From: Candidatus Omnitrophota bacterium
Lineage (GTDB): Bacteria > Ratteibacteria > UBA8468 > B48-G9 > DSTR01
DNA length: 17,276 nt
Assembly (NCBI GenBank): GCA_023818865.1
Contig: JAMWDF010000029.1
Span: forward strand, 1 to 17,276
Reading direction: 5' to 3'
Part shown: piece after piece, positions 1-7,009 of the stretch
How positions within the stretch are numbered: the stretch's first letter is position 1
How the letters are laid out: every line of letters begins with the position of its first letter
The notes under the pieces: model-generated
Databases searched by the model: none
What the model saw: only the letters and a program-made list of their open reading frames with translations
What the model was told of the DNA's origin: nothing
Program-made: the position numbers and the translations under genes

Positions 1-816
1 TCAACATTTTTTCTCCCGGAAGGGAAAAAGGAAACGGTTTGTCAATCTATCTGAATCTTCTAAATGAGCCACACAGGCGCGACCGCAGGCTGCGCTTATC
101 CGCAAGGGTTCAGCCTTGCTGGAATATGGAGACTGAAGAATACCGGTGCGGCAAATGCGGCAGCTTTCTATGTGAAGCGAATAACACTCGGCTTTGCCTT
201 TCGCCAGAGGAAAACGAAGAATCTTTTGCCGGTCAAGGGCTTTTGCCGGACAACTAGCTGCACACTTGCCGCAGTTGTCGCAAATTTTTCCGGCAAAGAT
301 TTTATCTGGTGGCCACTGCTTATCAGTGACAATCGCCGTGAACAATTGCCTGGGTCCAAACTCTGGAGTAAGGAAAAACCTTCCCCGGCCAATTTCGCCT
401 AATCCGGCGGCGTGAGCCGCCAGCTCCATTTCCAGGATGACGTTGGGCTCAGGTTTGTCCGGGCTAACTGCTACCCCTTGATGCCGCAAATCTGGAGAGT
501 GAGAAAAAAGCGGTACAGCTTCCCAGCCTTTGCTTTCCAGGTAACGAGCCAGCCGGTAAGTAGTTTCCACACAAATAGAAGCAGTGGGAAAAGGACTAGC
601 CCCAGCCATCGTTTGCCAAGCAGTGCCTTCTTCCACCCCGCGCAGGGCGCCCCGGGGAATCCGAAAACCAAGGACAATTACTGAGCGGGCGTGAGGTTGG
701 ATAAACCGAGGATGACTGTCTGGAGGGAGAAAATCAAAAGAACTGACAGAGGCTATACCCACCAGGTCCGCTCCATACTCTTTAGCCAACTGTTTTATCT
801 GAACTGTTTCTTTCAT
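1..816 (-). CDS. QueG-like 4Fe-4S reductase family protein
   Basis: A complete 271-residue protein of the epoxyqueuosine reductase (QueG)-like iron-sulfur family. The family core is seen in the AAHAAGLGEIG stretch (about residues 133-143), the following LTPEFG motif (149-154), and a ferredoxin-type cluster CxxCxxCxxxCP at C179, C182, C185 and C189. A second set (C211, C219, C222, C244, C248) does not form a standard CxxCxxCxxxCP box, so the second cluster, if present, is ligated unusually. There is no signal peptide, so it should be cytoplasmic. The start is backed by a strong AAGGGGG ribosome site 5 bases upstream, which overlaps the stop of the ceramidase-like gene 13 bases away; the two are surely co-transcribed. 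It is shorter than typical QueG (about 310-380 residues) and the aspartate-containing stretch expected before the AGLG motif reads EPNVILEME, so true epoxyqueuosine reduction is doubtful. A role as a corrinoid or redox partner is possible but unproven. Confidence 0.8.
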   Translation of the reverse strand: MKETVQIKQLAKEYGADLVGIASVSSFDFLPPDSHPRFIQPHARSVIVLGFRIPRGALRGVEEGTAWQTMAGASPFPTASICVETTYRLARYLESKGWEAVPLFSHSPDLRHQGVAVSPDKPEPNVILEMELAAHAAGLGEIGRGRFFLTPEFGPRQLFTAIVTDKQWPPDKIFAGKICDNCGKCAASCPAKALDRQKILRFPLAKGKAECYSLHIESCRICRTGILQSPYSSKAEPLRISAACGRACVAHLEDSDRLTNRFLFPFREKKC

Positions 817-829
817 CAGTTCCCCCTTA

Positions 830-2290
830 TTAGTCTGGCTGCTTCTTCCAAAGGCTGTACAATAGCTCTAGCGTTTTTTCTACCAGCAGGGCTCCGCCTT
901 CCGGACCGATATGGTTGCTGGCTGAAACCGCGCCGTAACCTTTGCCAGCTACCGCCCGAAGAGTAGGTACGTAGGTCCCTGAACCTACCAGTTGGATCAA
1001 GAAATTTTGGACCGCCGGGCTTCTGGCTTGAATCCTGATACCGTAATCAAGGAAGTATTCAAAAGGATTGGTCGCGATAGCAATATCTCCCAGCCGGATG
1101 ACATGAATTTCGTAAGGTTGCAGTTGCCCGATTTGTTGCTGCTGGTAACGATTAGCCACGTTTTCAAACCAGGCTGCCCGTCGGTAAGCGTAAGTAATTT
1201 TCACATACCAACGAGGATTTTTTTTCAAATCCGGGTTTTCTTCTAATTCCTTCTTTAACTTTTCATACTCCTCTTTCAGCTTTCTGGCTTCAGCCAGAGA
1301 CTCTTTTACTTCTGCCTGGCTCAATTTCCTCAAAGGAAGTTCTACTGTTTCTACCAGGTGGGAAAAACATCCCTCTCGGTATTTTTCTTTTTCAGCCAGC
1401 GGCAAGACTGTTTCCACCGCGTGGGTAATCCTCATTGCAATCTCCTGTCTTGAATCCCGGCCGGCTAGTCTTAACATTCTTTCTTCGGCTGCCTTTCTGA
1501 AGATGTGGTGGGGTGATTGATCACCAGCCGGACTGCACTGGGGTAAAACAAATAGGTAATCGCCAAGCTGCTTACGAATCTGAACCCGGGTCTCATACCA
1601 GAAATCGGCACTTAAGGTGAACTCGCTTTCACTCTCCTGGGAAGGACAGGCTAGGTTGATTACTACCCCGGTAAGACGATAGTTTTTGTCCCAGGTATAA
1701 AGAAGATTAACACTGTGGTCCTCATACCCTTCAATGTGGCTAAACTTTGGGTCATTGGTATTCCCGTACATGGTAGAGATACCTTCAGTATTCGTCCAGC
1801 GTCGGTTATGCCCAACCACTGCTTGCCCCAGACCGTAAGAAAAACTTCCTTCTTCTCTTGACCCCCAGGCTTTCACCACAGCCTCAGCAATTTTTTCTGC
1901 GGCCCAGGCCACATAGTCAGCCGGGTTCATCACACCCAAGTCTTTAAGACTAACTCCAGGCCCTTCCATCAGCACACCCAGCGGGTTATTTCGTGGCTCA
2001 GGAGCAGTGTGGGTATGGGTAGCATTCAGAAAAACCTTTTTGGCCTCTAATCCAGGAGCTCGTTGTTTGATCGCTGTCCGAACACTTTCTTGCAGTTCAT
2101 TGGAAATGGTCACCAGGTCGCAACTGACCATGACCGCCTGGTCAGTTCCTTCTAGGGCTAAAGCTGTAGCCGTAATTGGGTCCCTTACCCCTTCGGAGAC
2201 CCGAGCGTGGAACTGGCCGCTAACCAGCACTTTTTCCTTCGGAGTGATATCTACTTGGGCCCAACCTATTTTCAATCCTTGTTTTTCCAT
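830..2290 (-). CDS. neutral/alkaline ceramidase N-terminal-domain hydrolase
   Basis: A 486-residue protein of the neutral/alkaline non-lysosomal ceramidase N-terminal domain family. Visible family signatures are the opening IGWAQVDITP (8-17), the zinc-ligand motif THTHT (91-95, with H92 and H94 the likely ligands), a further histidine in VVGHNRRW (158-165), and LSADFW (226-231). In known ceramidases this zinc site cleaves the amide bond of ceramide; the same fold is also widespread in bacteria with unknown substrates. There is no signal peptide or lipobox, unlike secreted ceramidases, and the roughly 650-750-residue length and C-terminal domain of those enzymes are missing, so a cytoplasmic amidase on another substrate is more likely. 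A GGAGAGGA ribosome site lies just before the ATG. The gene is first in a unit with the downstream iron-sulfur protein. Family assignment is firm; the substrate is unknown. Confidence 0.82.
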   Translation of the reverse strand: MEKQGLKIGWAQVDITPKEKVLVSGQFHARVSEGVRDPITATALALEGTDQAVMVSCDLVTISNELQESVRTAIKQRAPGLEAKKVFLNATHTHTAPEPRNNPLGVLMEGPGVSLKDLGVMNPADYVAWAAEKIAEAVVKAWGSREEGSFSYGLGQAVVGHNRRWTNTEGISTMYGNTNDPKFSHIEGYEDHSVNLLYTWDKNYRLTGVVINLACPSQESESEFTLSADFWYETRVQIRKQLGDYLFVLPQCSPAGDQSPHHIFRKAAEERMLRLAGRDSRQEIAMRITHAVETVLPLAEKEKYREGCFSHLVETVELPLRKLSQAEVKESLAEARKLKEEYEKLKKELEENPDLKKNPRWYVKITYAYRRAAWFENVANRYQQQQIGQLQPYEIHVIRLGDIAIATNPFEYFLDYGIRIQARSPAVQNFLIQLVGSGTYVPTLRAVAGKGYGAVSASNHIGPEGGALLVEKTLELLYSLWKKQPD

Positions 2291-2320
2291 TGTTTCCTCT
2301 CCACATAAGTTAGTTTGTAA

Positions 2321-2340
2321 GCAGCAAATTTACTTGCTGC
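2321..2340 (-). promoter_or_regulatory. leader hairpin upstream of ceramidase-like gene
   Basis: A perfect 7-base inverted repeat, GCAGCAA and TTGCTGC, separated by 6 bases. If transcription starts near 2393 it lies in the leader of the ceramidase-like gene, about 30 bases before its ribosome site. No U tract follows, so it is more likely an RNA-stability or regulatory hairpin than a terminator. Confidence 0.4.
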
Positions 2341-2374
2341 TGAACGCCTGTGAGTAACAGACTGGCTTTTCCTC

Positions 2375-2397
2375 TTGGCCGTTCATTTTGGCCAAAA
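2375..2397. promoter_or_regulatory. candidate operator (palindromes over transcription start)
   Basis: A perfect 12-base palindrome TTTTGGCCAAAA (2386-2397) sits immediately downstream of the minus-strand -10 box. Its GGCCAA half also pairs with a TTGGCC at 2375-2380, nine bases away. The position over the expected transcription start fits a repressor site. This is inferred from sequence only. Confidence 0.35.
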
Positions 2398-2399
2398 GC

Positions 2400-2408
2400 A
2401 TTATAGCA
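2400..2408 (-). promoter_or_regulatory. extended -10 promoter for ceramidase-like gene
   Basis: On the minus strand this reads TGCTATAAT, a perfect -10 hexamer (2400-2405) with the TGn extension. No convincing -35 box is found 16-18 bases upstream, which is usual for extended -10 promoters. It would give a leader of about 100 bases before the ceramidase-like gene. The core GTGCTATA also occurs at the MFS promoter (6951-6960). Confidence 0.5.
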
Positions 2409-2422
2409 CTTTTCTCCAAGTC

Positions 2423-2435
2423 TTCCTTGAAGGAA
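2423..2435. repeat. 13-base palindrome in divergent intergenic region
   Basis: TTCCTTGAAGGAA is a perfect inverted repeat of 6-base arms around one base. It lies at the -35 distance from the minus-strand -10 box and about 40 bases upstream of the plus-strand -35 box, so a bound protein could act on either promoter. Its function is inferred. Confidence 0.35.
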
Positions 2436-2472
2436 AAACTGACCCTATTGAAAATACTTATCAAAAAATAAT

Positions 2473-2501
2473 TTGACGGTAATATAGACAAGACATATCA
2501 T
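2473..2501 (+). promoter_or_regulatory. sigma70-type promoter for nucleoside hydrolase
   Basis: TTGACG (2473-2478) and TATCAT (2496-2501), each 5 of 6 to consensus, are separated by an ideal 17 bases. They are followed after about 55 bases by the nucleoside hydrolase ATG with a GGGGAG ribosome site. This is the best-spaced promoter in the region 2291-2556, which holds no gene. Confidence 0.6.
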
Positions 2502-2556
2502 TCTTACAAAGTTCAAGCGGCACCGGACGCCAAGGTGTAAATGGGGAGATGTTAAA

Positions 2557-3435
2557 ATGAAACTTCTTCTGGATACGGATATCGGTTCAGATATTGACGA
2601 TGCTATCTGTCTGGCTTATCTTCTTTCTCAGCCGGAATGCGAACTTCTGGGCATTACTACGGTTACTGGAGAGTCGGAAAAAAGAGCCAGACTGGCTCGG
2701 TTTTTGTGTCAGTCTGCCGGGAAGGAAATTCCGATTTTCCCTGGATGCGAGAAACCGCTCCTGGGCGATCAGAAACAGCCTTATGCTCCTCAGGCAGAAA
2801 TCCTTGGAAATCAGCCGCATCAAGAAAGGTTTGCCCAGGGACAGGCCGTGGAATTCCTGAGGCAGACCATCCGGCGCTATCCAGGAGAAATCACCCTTTT
2901 AACCATTGGGCCTCTAACTAACATTGGTTTGCTTTTTGCTTTGGATGCGGAAGTTCCCTCTCTGCTGGAAAGGTTAGTAATGATGGCTGGAGTTTTCACC
3001 AACAGGATACCTGGAGTCGGACCCAGGGAATGGAATGCTCTGGTTGACCCCTATGCCACGGCCATTGTTTATCAGGCGCCGGTGAAAAAACATTATTCTA
3101 TAGGTCTGGATGTCACCTGTCAGGTGAAAATGAAGGCTGATCAGGTGAGAGGAGAATTTCAGAAAGGTTTGCTGAAAGTCGTTCTTAAGATGGCGGAAAT
3201 CTGGTTCCGGAAAAGAGACATTGTGACCTTTCATGACCCCCTGGCTGCAGTGAGCATCTTTCATCCAGGTGTTTGTAGTTTCCAGAAAGGACAGGTGGAA
3301 GTAGAACTGACCAGCCGGCGGTTGGCTGGATTAACTTATTGGACGCCTGTTGACCATGGTCCTCATCAGGTGGCTCTTGAAGTTGACCCGCCGGCTTTTT
3401 TTGACCAATTTTTTTCTGTCTTTCCTTCTCCTTAG
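2557..3435 (+). CDS. nucleoside hydrolase (IUNH family)
   Basis: A 292-residue member of the inosine-uridine nucleoside hydrolase family, which cleaves the N-glycosidic bond of ribonucleosides in purine/pyrimidine salvage. The N-terminal calcium-binding aspartate cluster is clear: DTDIGSDIDD at residues 6-15, in the longer form found in many environmental members rather than the short DTDPGIDD. The family LTIGPLTNI stretch follows near residue 119, and the late FHDPLAAV motif supplies D227 as a further metal ligand. Length is near the usual 300-320, with no signal peptide, so it is cytoplasmic. It is alone on its strand behind its own promoter; its TAG overlaps by 3 bases the TAA of the convergent NamZ-like gene, and no terminator is seen between them. 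Substrate preference cannot be read from the sequence. Confidence 0.88.
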   Translation: MKLLLDTDIGSDIDDAICLAYLLSQPECELLGITTVTGESEKRARLARFLCQSAGKEIPIFPGCEKPLLGDQKQPYAPQAEILGNQPHQERFAQGQAVEFLRQTIRRYPGEITLLTIGPLTNIGLLFALDAEVPSLLERLVMMAGVFTNRIPGVGPREWNALVDPYATAIVYQAPVKKHYSIGLDVTCQVKMKADQVRGEFQKGLLKVVLKMAEIWFRKRDIVTFHDPLAAVSIFHPGVCSFQKGQVEVELTSRRLAGLTYWTPVDHGPHQVALEVDPPAFFDQFFSVFPSP

Positions 3436-4709
3436 CGATAGAGCAAATACTTCTGTCTTTTCTTTAGAAACTCTTCCAGTTCCAGTTGATAATCTTGAAT
3501 AATCTTTTCTGCCGGTTCACCAGCCGACAGCCTTTTTCTGATAGCCTCTGTGCCGTTTACATTGTCAAATCTTTTTGCGTGACTGGGATCCAGCCGGGTA
3601 AGATTAAATTTTTCTGGATAGAGAGAAGAGAGGGTCTCAATGATGTGGTAACTACTAGCCACTGGTTTGAATACCCTTGGATCAGTGATGATAATTCGGC
3701 ATCCCTGGCAGAGATTATCCCGGAAAAGAAAAGCAGTGGGTGAAAAATAAAACTCCTGGAACCAGACTCCAGGTAACTTCTTGCTATTTAGGGCAGCCGC
3801 TACTCTCTTTGCTTCCATCCAGGGTGCGCCAAAGACCTTGAAAGGTAAGGTATAGCCTATTCCCACGCTCACCAGGCCCAGTTCGCCAATAATACCGGTG
3901 ACCGGGTAAAACCAAGGAGAGTCAGGTTCAGGGATATTGGGTGAAGTTGGTGTCCAGATGAGACCAGTGTCTTCCCAGAACATCTGCCGACGCCAGCCTT
4001 CCATCGGTATCACTTTTAGCTCGCAGCCAATTTTCATTTCTTCGTTGAAAAAGTTCGCCAGTTCGCCTATGGTCATGCCATGAACATAGGGTATGGGACC
4101 AGCACCGATAAAGGATTCAAACCCGCTTTTCAATACCGGACCATCTACCAGTAAACCACCCAGGGGGTTAGGTCGGTCAAGGACGATAAACTTAATCTTA
4201 TGTCTGGCGCTTTCTTCAAGACACAATTTCAAGGTAGAAATGTAAGTATAAGAACGAGTGCCGATATCCTGCAGGTCAAAAATGAACACTTCAATATTCT
4301 TCAACATCTCTGCAGTAGGTCGGCGGGTAGCCCCATAAAGGCTGTAAACCGGTACACCAGTTTTTATATCCCGACCATGGGAAACTTCTCCTTGCACTCC
4401 GCCCCGAACTCCGTGCTCTGGTCCGTATAGAGCCACTAGTTCAACATCAGGTAAACCAGCAATCACATCTACCGAAGAACGAAGTCGGCTATCTACTCCG
4501 GTGATATTAGTAGCCAGACCAACCTTTTTCCCAGCGATCAGTCCTTTCTGCTTCTCCACCAGCACTTCTAGGCCAAGTTTCACGACAGGTTTCATCGCCT
4601 TTTCCTCTTGGGTATTAGACCGGCAGGCGCAAAGAAAAAAGGTGCTAGCGGTAACCGTCCCCAGGGCCGCTACTTTGGACATTTTCTGCCAAAGGCAGGC
4701 TTTGACCAC
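3432..4709 (-). CDS. DUF1343 / NamZ-like exo-beta-N-acetylmuramidase lipoprotein
   Basis: A DUF1343 (NamZ) family protein of about 425 residues. Characterised NamZ enzymes remove N-acetylmuramic acid from the non-reducing end of peptidoglycan fragments. Family motifs seen are LYGPEHGVRG, FDLQDIGTRSYTY and LDRPNPLGG in the N-terminal half, and PTSPNIPEP with PFKVFGAPW in the second half. The usual EGTNxSxGRGT segment is replaced by GELGLVSVGIGYT, so this is a divergent subgroup. I place the start at the GTG at 4707-4709, which has an AAGGAGG ribosome site 4 bases upstream. A frame-open ATG at 4736 has no such site, and an ATG at 4682 is also possible. The N-terminus gives a hydrophobic signal ending in a lipobox-like LCAC, so the protein is probably lipid-anchored in the periplasm or on the surface. 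It overlaps the pseudouridine synthase gene by 65 bases and is the last gene of the unit. Confidence 0.85.
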   Translation of the reverse strand: MVKACLWQKMSKVAALGTVTASTFFLCACRSNTQEEKAMKPVVKLGLEVLVEKQKGLIAGKKVGLATNITGVDSRLRSSVDVIAGLPDVELVALYGPEHGVRGGVQGEVSHGRDIKTGVPVYSLYGATRRPTAEMLKNIEVFIFDLQDIGTRSYTYISTLKLCLEESARHKIKFIVLDRPNPLGGLLVDGPVLKSGFESFIGAGPIPYVHGMTIGELANFFNEEMKIGCELKVIPMEGWRRQMFWEDTGLIWTPTSPNIPEPDSPWFYPVTGIIGELGLVSVGIGYTLPFKVFGAPWMEAKRVAAALNSKKLPGVWFQEFYFSPTAFLFRDNLCQGCRIIITDPRVFKPVASSYHIIETLSSLYPEKFNLTRLDPSHAKRFDNVNGTEAIRKRLSAGEPAEKIIQDYQLELEEFLKKRQKYLLYR

Positions 4710-5460
4710 AGTTCCTCCTTGACAAAAATCTTCCATTTGGTCGTCTTGGTAATAGGCAGCTTTTCTTCAGCGTAAAATAAACTTCCTCTGGTCTTAAATG
4801 GCGGTACTGCCCTGGTTTTAGAACTCCCAACCGGATATGGCCTACCCGGACTCTTTCAAGTCGCAAAACGTGGTAATGGAGGACAGAAAACATCCGCCGA
4901 ATTTCTCTTTTTTTCCCCTCAGCTAACACCAAAGAAAGGACACTTTTACCTTCTGACTGGCTAACGACTCTCACCTGTTTAGCCACGAGTTTTTCTCCGT
5001 CATCTTCTACTCCTTCAACCAGTCTAGCGGCGTCTTTTGGCCGGAAAGAGGGGACGATTGTTATCCGATACTCCTTGTCCACCTGGTAGCGCGGATGAGC
5101 AAGTTTTTCGGCAAAAATTCCGTCATTGGTCAGAATTACCAGACCAGAGGAATTCCGATCAAGCCGGCCAACTGGGAAAAGCCTGCCGAGGCTTTTTGGA
5201 ACTAGGTCCACCACTTTTTTTCTGGCAAACCGGTCTTTAATGGTACAGGTGTATCCGACCGGCTTGTTAAGGGCGAGATAAATATATCGGACAGGTAACA
5301 CCGGCTTACCCGCCAGGGTGACTATTTCCTTCTCGTTTACTTGAAAATAAGGTTGAGTTACCTTTTCCCCGTTAATCTCCACCTGGCCTGAGCGAATCAA
5401 TTGGTCCGCCTTCCTTCGAGAACAGACCCCGCATGAAGCAAGGAAACGGTTCAGCCTCAT
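4645..5460 (-). CDS. RsuA/RluB/RluE-type pseudouridine synthase
   Basis: A 271-residue rRNA pseudouridine synthase that converts a specific uridine to pseudouridine. The N-terminal S4 RNA-binding domain spans about residues 2-50, starting MRLNRFLASCGVCSRRKAD. The catalytic motif GRLDRNSSGLVILTNDG has D101 as the catalytic aspartate, and the KKREIRRM box follows at 183-190. The family normally ends near residue 235 (here after EVYFTLKK); a tail of about 38 basic, low-complexity residues then runs on into the NamZ-like gene in another frame. No clear ribosome site precedes the ATG, which lies 40 bases after the MFS stop, so translation may depend on the upstream gene. Whether the target is 16S (RsuA) or 23S (RluB/E) rRNA cannot be told. 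Confidence 0.87.
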   Translation of the reverse strand: MRLNRFLASCGVCSRRKADQLIRSGQVEINGEKVTQPYFQVNEKEIVTLAGKPVLPVRYIYLALNKPVGYTCTIKDRFARKKVVDLVPKSLGRLFPVGRLDRNSSGLVILTNDGIFAEKLAHPRYQVDKEYRITIVPSFRPKDAARLVEGVEDDGEKLVAKQVRVVSQSEGKSVLSLVLAEGKKREIRRMFSVLHYHVLRLERVRVGHIRLGVLKPGQYRHLRPEEVYFTLKKSCLLPRRPNGRFLSRRNCGQSLPLAENVQSSGPGDGYR

Positions 5461-5500
5461 AAAAGAAGTTTAGCACGCCGGAATGAGAATCTAAAAACTC

Positions 5501-6877
5501 TCAACTACCAGTAAATCTCTCTTCATCGCCAAAGAATTTTCGGTAAAGTCCCACTGGAAACATCAGCATCCGCATTGGCCACTGACCCATGAGATAGTTA
5601 ATAACGGTAACCGGGGAAGCACTGGTTGGTTCCTTTATTGCCAGGGCCAGTGACACGCAAAATACTCGACAAACAAAACTGAGGAAAAAAAGCAACTGGT
5701 AATTGTTCCAGCTTCTCCCGGCGAAGACTAACTGGAAATCTGTGGTGTGTCTGAGAATTATTCCTGCCACCATAGCGCCAATGCCGCCAAAAATCCCGGT
5801 GAGAGCGGTGACCGCGGCAACAAAAGCCGACCGGTTTTTCCGGGGAGCCATCTTGAGCATGTAACCGTTGATTGCAATAGTATTACCAGAGTTCAGCATA
5901 TTGTCAAAGAAAAAGACTATAGGCAGGATGAGAGGTGCCCATTGCCGGGTAATAAGGGCAAAGACAAGGGCCACGCCAGGTTTGAGAGAGGTACAAAAGG
6001 AAAGGACTGGTCGGTGTCCATGCCGGTCAGTTATCCAGCCCCAACTTTTTGCCACCAGGGCCCCGCCCAGGCCAGTAGTTGACCAAATCAATATCGTTTG
6101 CCATACAGGGATTTTCAGTATCTTCAATACATATAGTTGCATAAAACAAGAGCCGATCATCACAGAAAAGTGAAAACAGCAGATATAAACCAGAAAGGAA
6201 CGGTAATGAGGCTCAGAGAAAGGTTCTAAAATCTCCCGGAACACATTTGCCTGAAAAAGTCTCTCGTTCTCTGGTTCGGGTACCCAGCGGAAGAGGCTGA
6301 TATCTATCACACCAGCCGTGACTCCGAGGACGCAGGCCAGAGCATAAAGGACCACTGGCGAAAACTGGCGCAGAGAAAAAGCCATCCAGCCAGCGGTCAG
6401 ATAGGAGAGAGTCCAGACCAAAGTCATCCATCTCTGGCGACCACCCCAGTAACGATTGAGGATTCGTCGGGGAATCAAATCCCCCATCCAGGAAAACCAA
6501 ACAGGAACAATCAAATTAGCCAAGCCGCTGCTCAGCACCAGAAGAATAAGCATCACCCTGATTTTTGTTTCACTGGCCAGAGAGGGAAACAGGAGAGGCA
6601 AGAACGCCACCGGCAAGTAAAGGGTCCTGGCAACAATGGCAAAGAACATAAACCATGGTTTCCTTCTGGAGATGCGATTAGTAAGGAAAGCGCCGGCAAA
6701 CTGCATTACCAGCATGATCATAGGTAAACCGCTCAATAGGCCAAAGTGGATTTCCGTGGCGCCAATGTGCCGGAAAAACTCTGTCGCCAACGGTGAGGTG
6801 GTAAAAGTGGTGTAAACCATTGCCAAGCAGCCGGCCACAGTCACCACCGTAAGGGATTCTAAGCTGCGCTTAGCCAT
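5501..6877 (-). CDS. MFS transporter
   Basis: A 458-residue inner-membrane protein with about 12 hydrophobic segments, matching the major facilitator superfamily. The cytoplasmic loop-2/3-type motif is degenerate in the first half (TNRISRRKPWF, residues 66-76). It is clear in the second half (GWITDRHGHRPVL, 280-292), where it follows the long central loop. A conserved FSWMGDLIPRRILNRYWG segment (128-145) follows the fourth predicted helix. The substrate is unknown. It is first in a unit with a pseudouridine synthase and a NamZ-like muramidase, which makes a muramic acid or related sugar a reasonable guess. The ATG has only a weak purine stretch upstream. A promoter with an extended -10 lies about 75 bases upstream. 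Confidence 0.82.
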   Translation of the reverse strand: MAKRSLESLTVVTVAGCLAMVYTTFTTSPLATEFFRHIGATEIHFGLLSGLPMIMLVMQFAGAFLTNRISRRKPWFMFFAIVARTLYLPVAFLPLLFPSLASETKIRVMLILLVLSSGLANLIVPVWFSWMGDLIPRRILNRYWGGRQRWMTLVWTLSYLTAGWMAFSLRQFSPVVLYALACVLGVTAGVIDISLFRWVPEPENERLFQANVFREILEPFSEPHYRSFLVYICCFHFSVMIGSCFMQLYVLKILKIPVWQTILIWSTTGLGGALVAKSWGWITDRHGHRPVLSFCTSLKPGVALVFALITRQWAPLILPIVFFFDNMLNSGNTIAINGYMLKMAPRKNRSAFVAAVTALTGIFGGIGAMVAGIILRHTTDFQLVFAGRSWNNYQLLFFLSFVCRVFCVSLALAIKEPTSASPVTVINYLMGQWPMRMLMFPVGLYRKFFGDEERFTGS

Positions 6878-6950
6878 TCTTTTCTTGAAGGCTGAAAAGT
6901 TTCCCCGAGTTTTTCTCTACTAAGGAGCAAAACATTACCTCTGGGTAAAA

Positions 6951-6959
6951 AGTATAGCA
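6951..6959 (-). promoter_or_regulatory. extended -10 promoter for the MFS/NamZ unit
   Basis: The minus strand reads TGCTATACT, an extended -10 box with the hexamer at 6951-6956. It leaves a leader of about 65 bases. No good -35 is present. The 20 bases at 6941-6960 (minus strand GTGCTATACTTTTTACCCAG) recur with one change at 10557-10576 on the plus strand. Confidence 0.5.
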
Positions 6960-6966
6960 CACGCAG

Positions 6967-7005
6967 TTCTATTTCTATTTAACGCACTCATCTAATAAAA
7001 TAGAA
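6967..7005. repeat. inverted repeat between divergent MFS and YgiQ genes
   Basis: TTCTATTT (6967-6974) and AAATAGAA (6998-7005) form a perfect 8-base inverted repeat with 23 bases between arms. The left arm is part of a short direct repeat TTCTATTTCTATTT (6967-6980) and lies at the -35 position of the MFS promoter. The right arm ends 4 bases before the YgiQ start codon. It could be a shared operator or, if transcribed, a hairpin masking the start. Confidence 0.4.
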
Positions 7006-7009
7006 TTGT

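Noticed and set aside
2291..2556. A small gene or riboswitch in the 266-base divergent region
   Set aside because: No open frame with a ribosome site and no recognisable conserved aptamer is visible; the palindromes and promoters explain the region better.
3432..3435. Bidirectional terminator between the nucleoside hydrolase and NamZ-like genes
   Set aside because: The two stop codons overlap by 3 bases and no inverted repeat with T tract is present at the junction.
4710..4736. ATG at 4736 as start of the NamZ-like protein
   Set aside because: It has no ribosome site, and the AAGGAGG at 4714-4720 lies between this ATG and the GTG at 4709, pointing to the GTG.
7001..7006. TAGAAT as -10 box for the YgiQ gene
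   Set aside because: It ends 4 bases before the ATG, so transcription would start inside the coding sequence; TAAAAT at 6996-7001 is better placed, though still weak.
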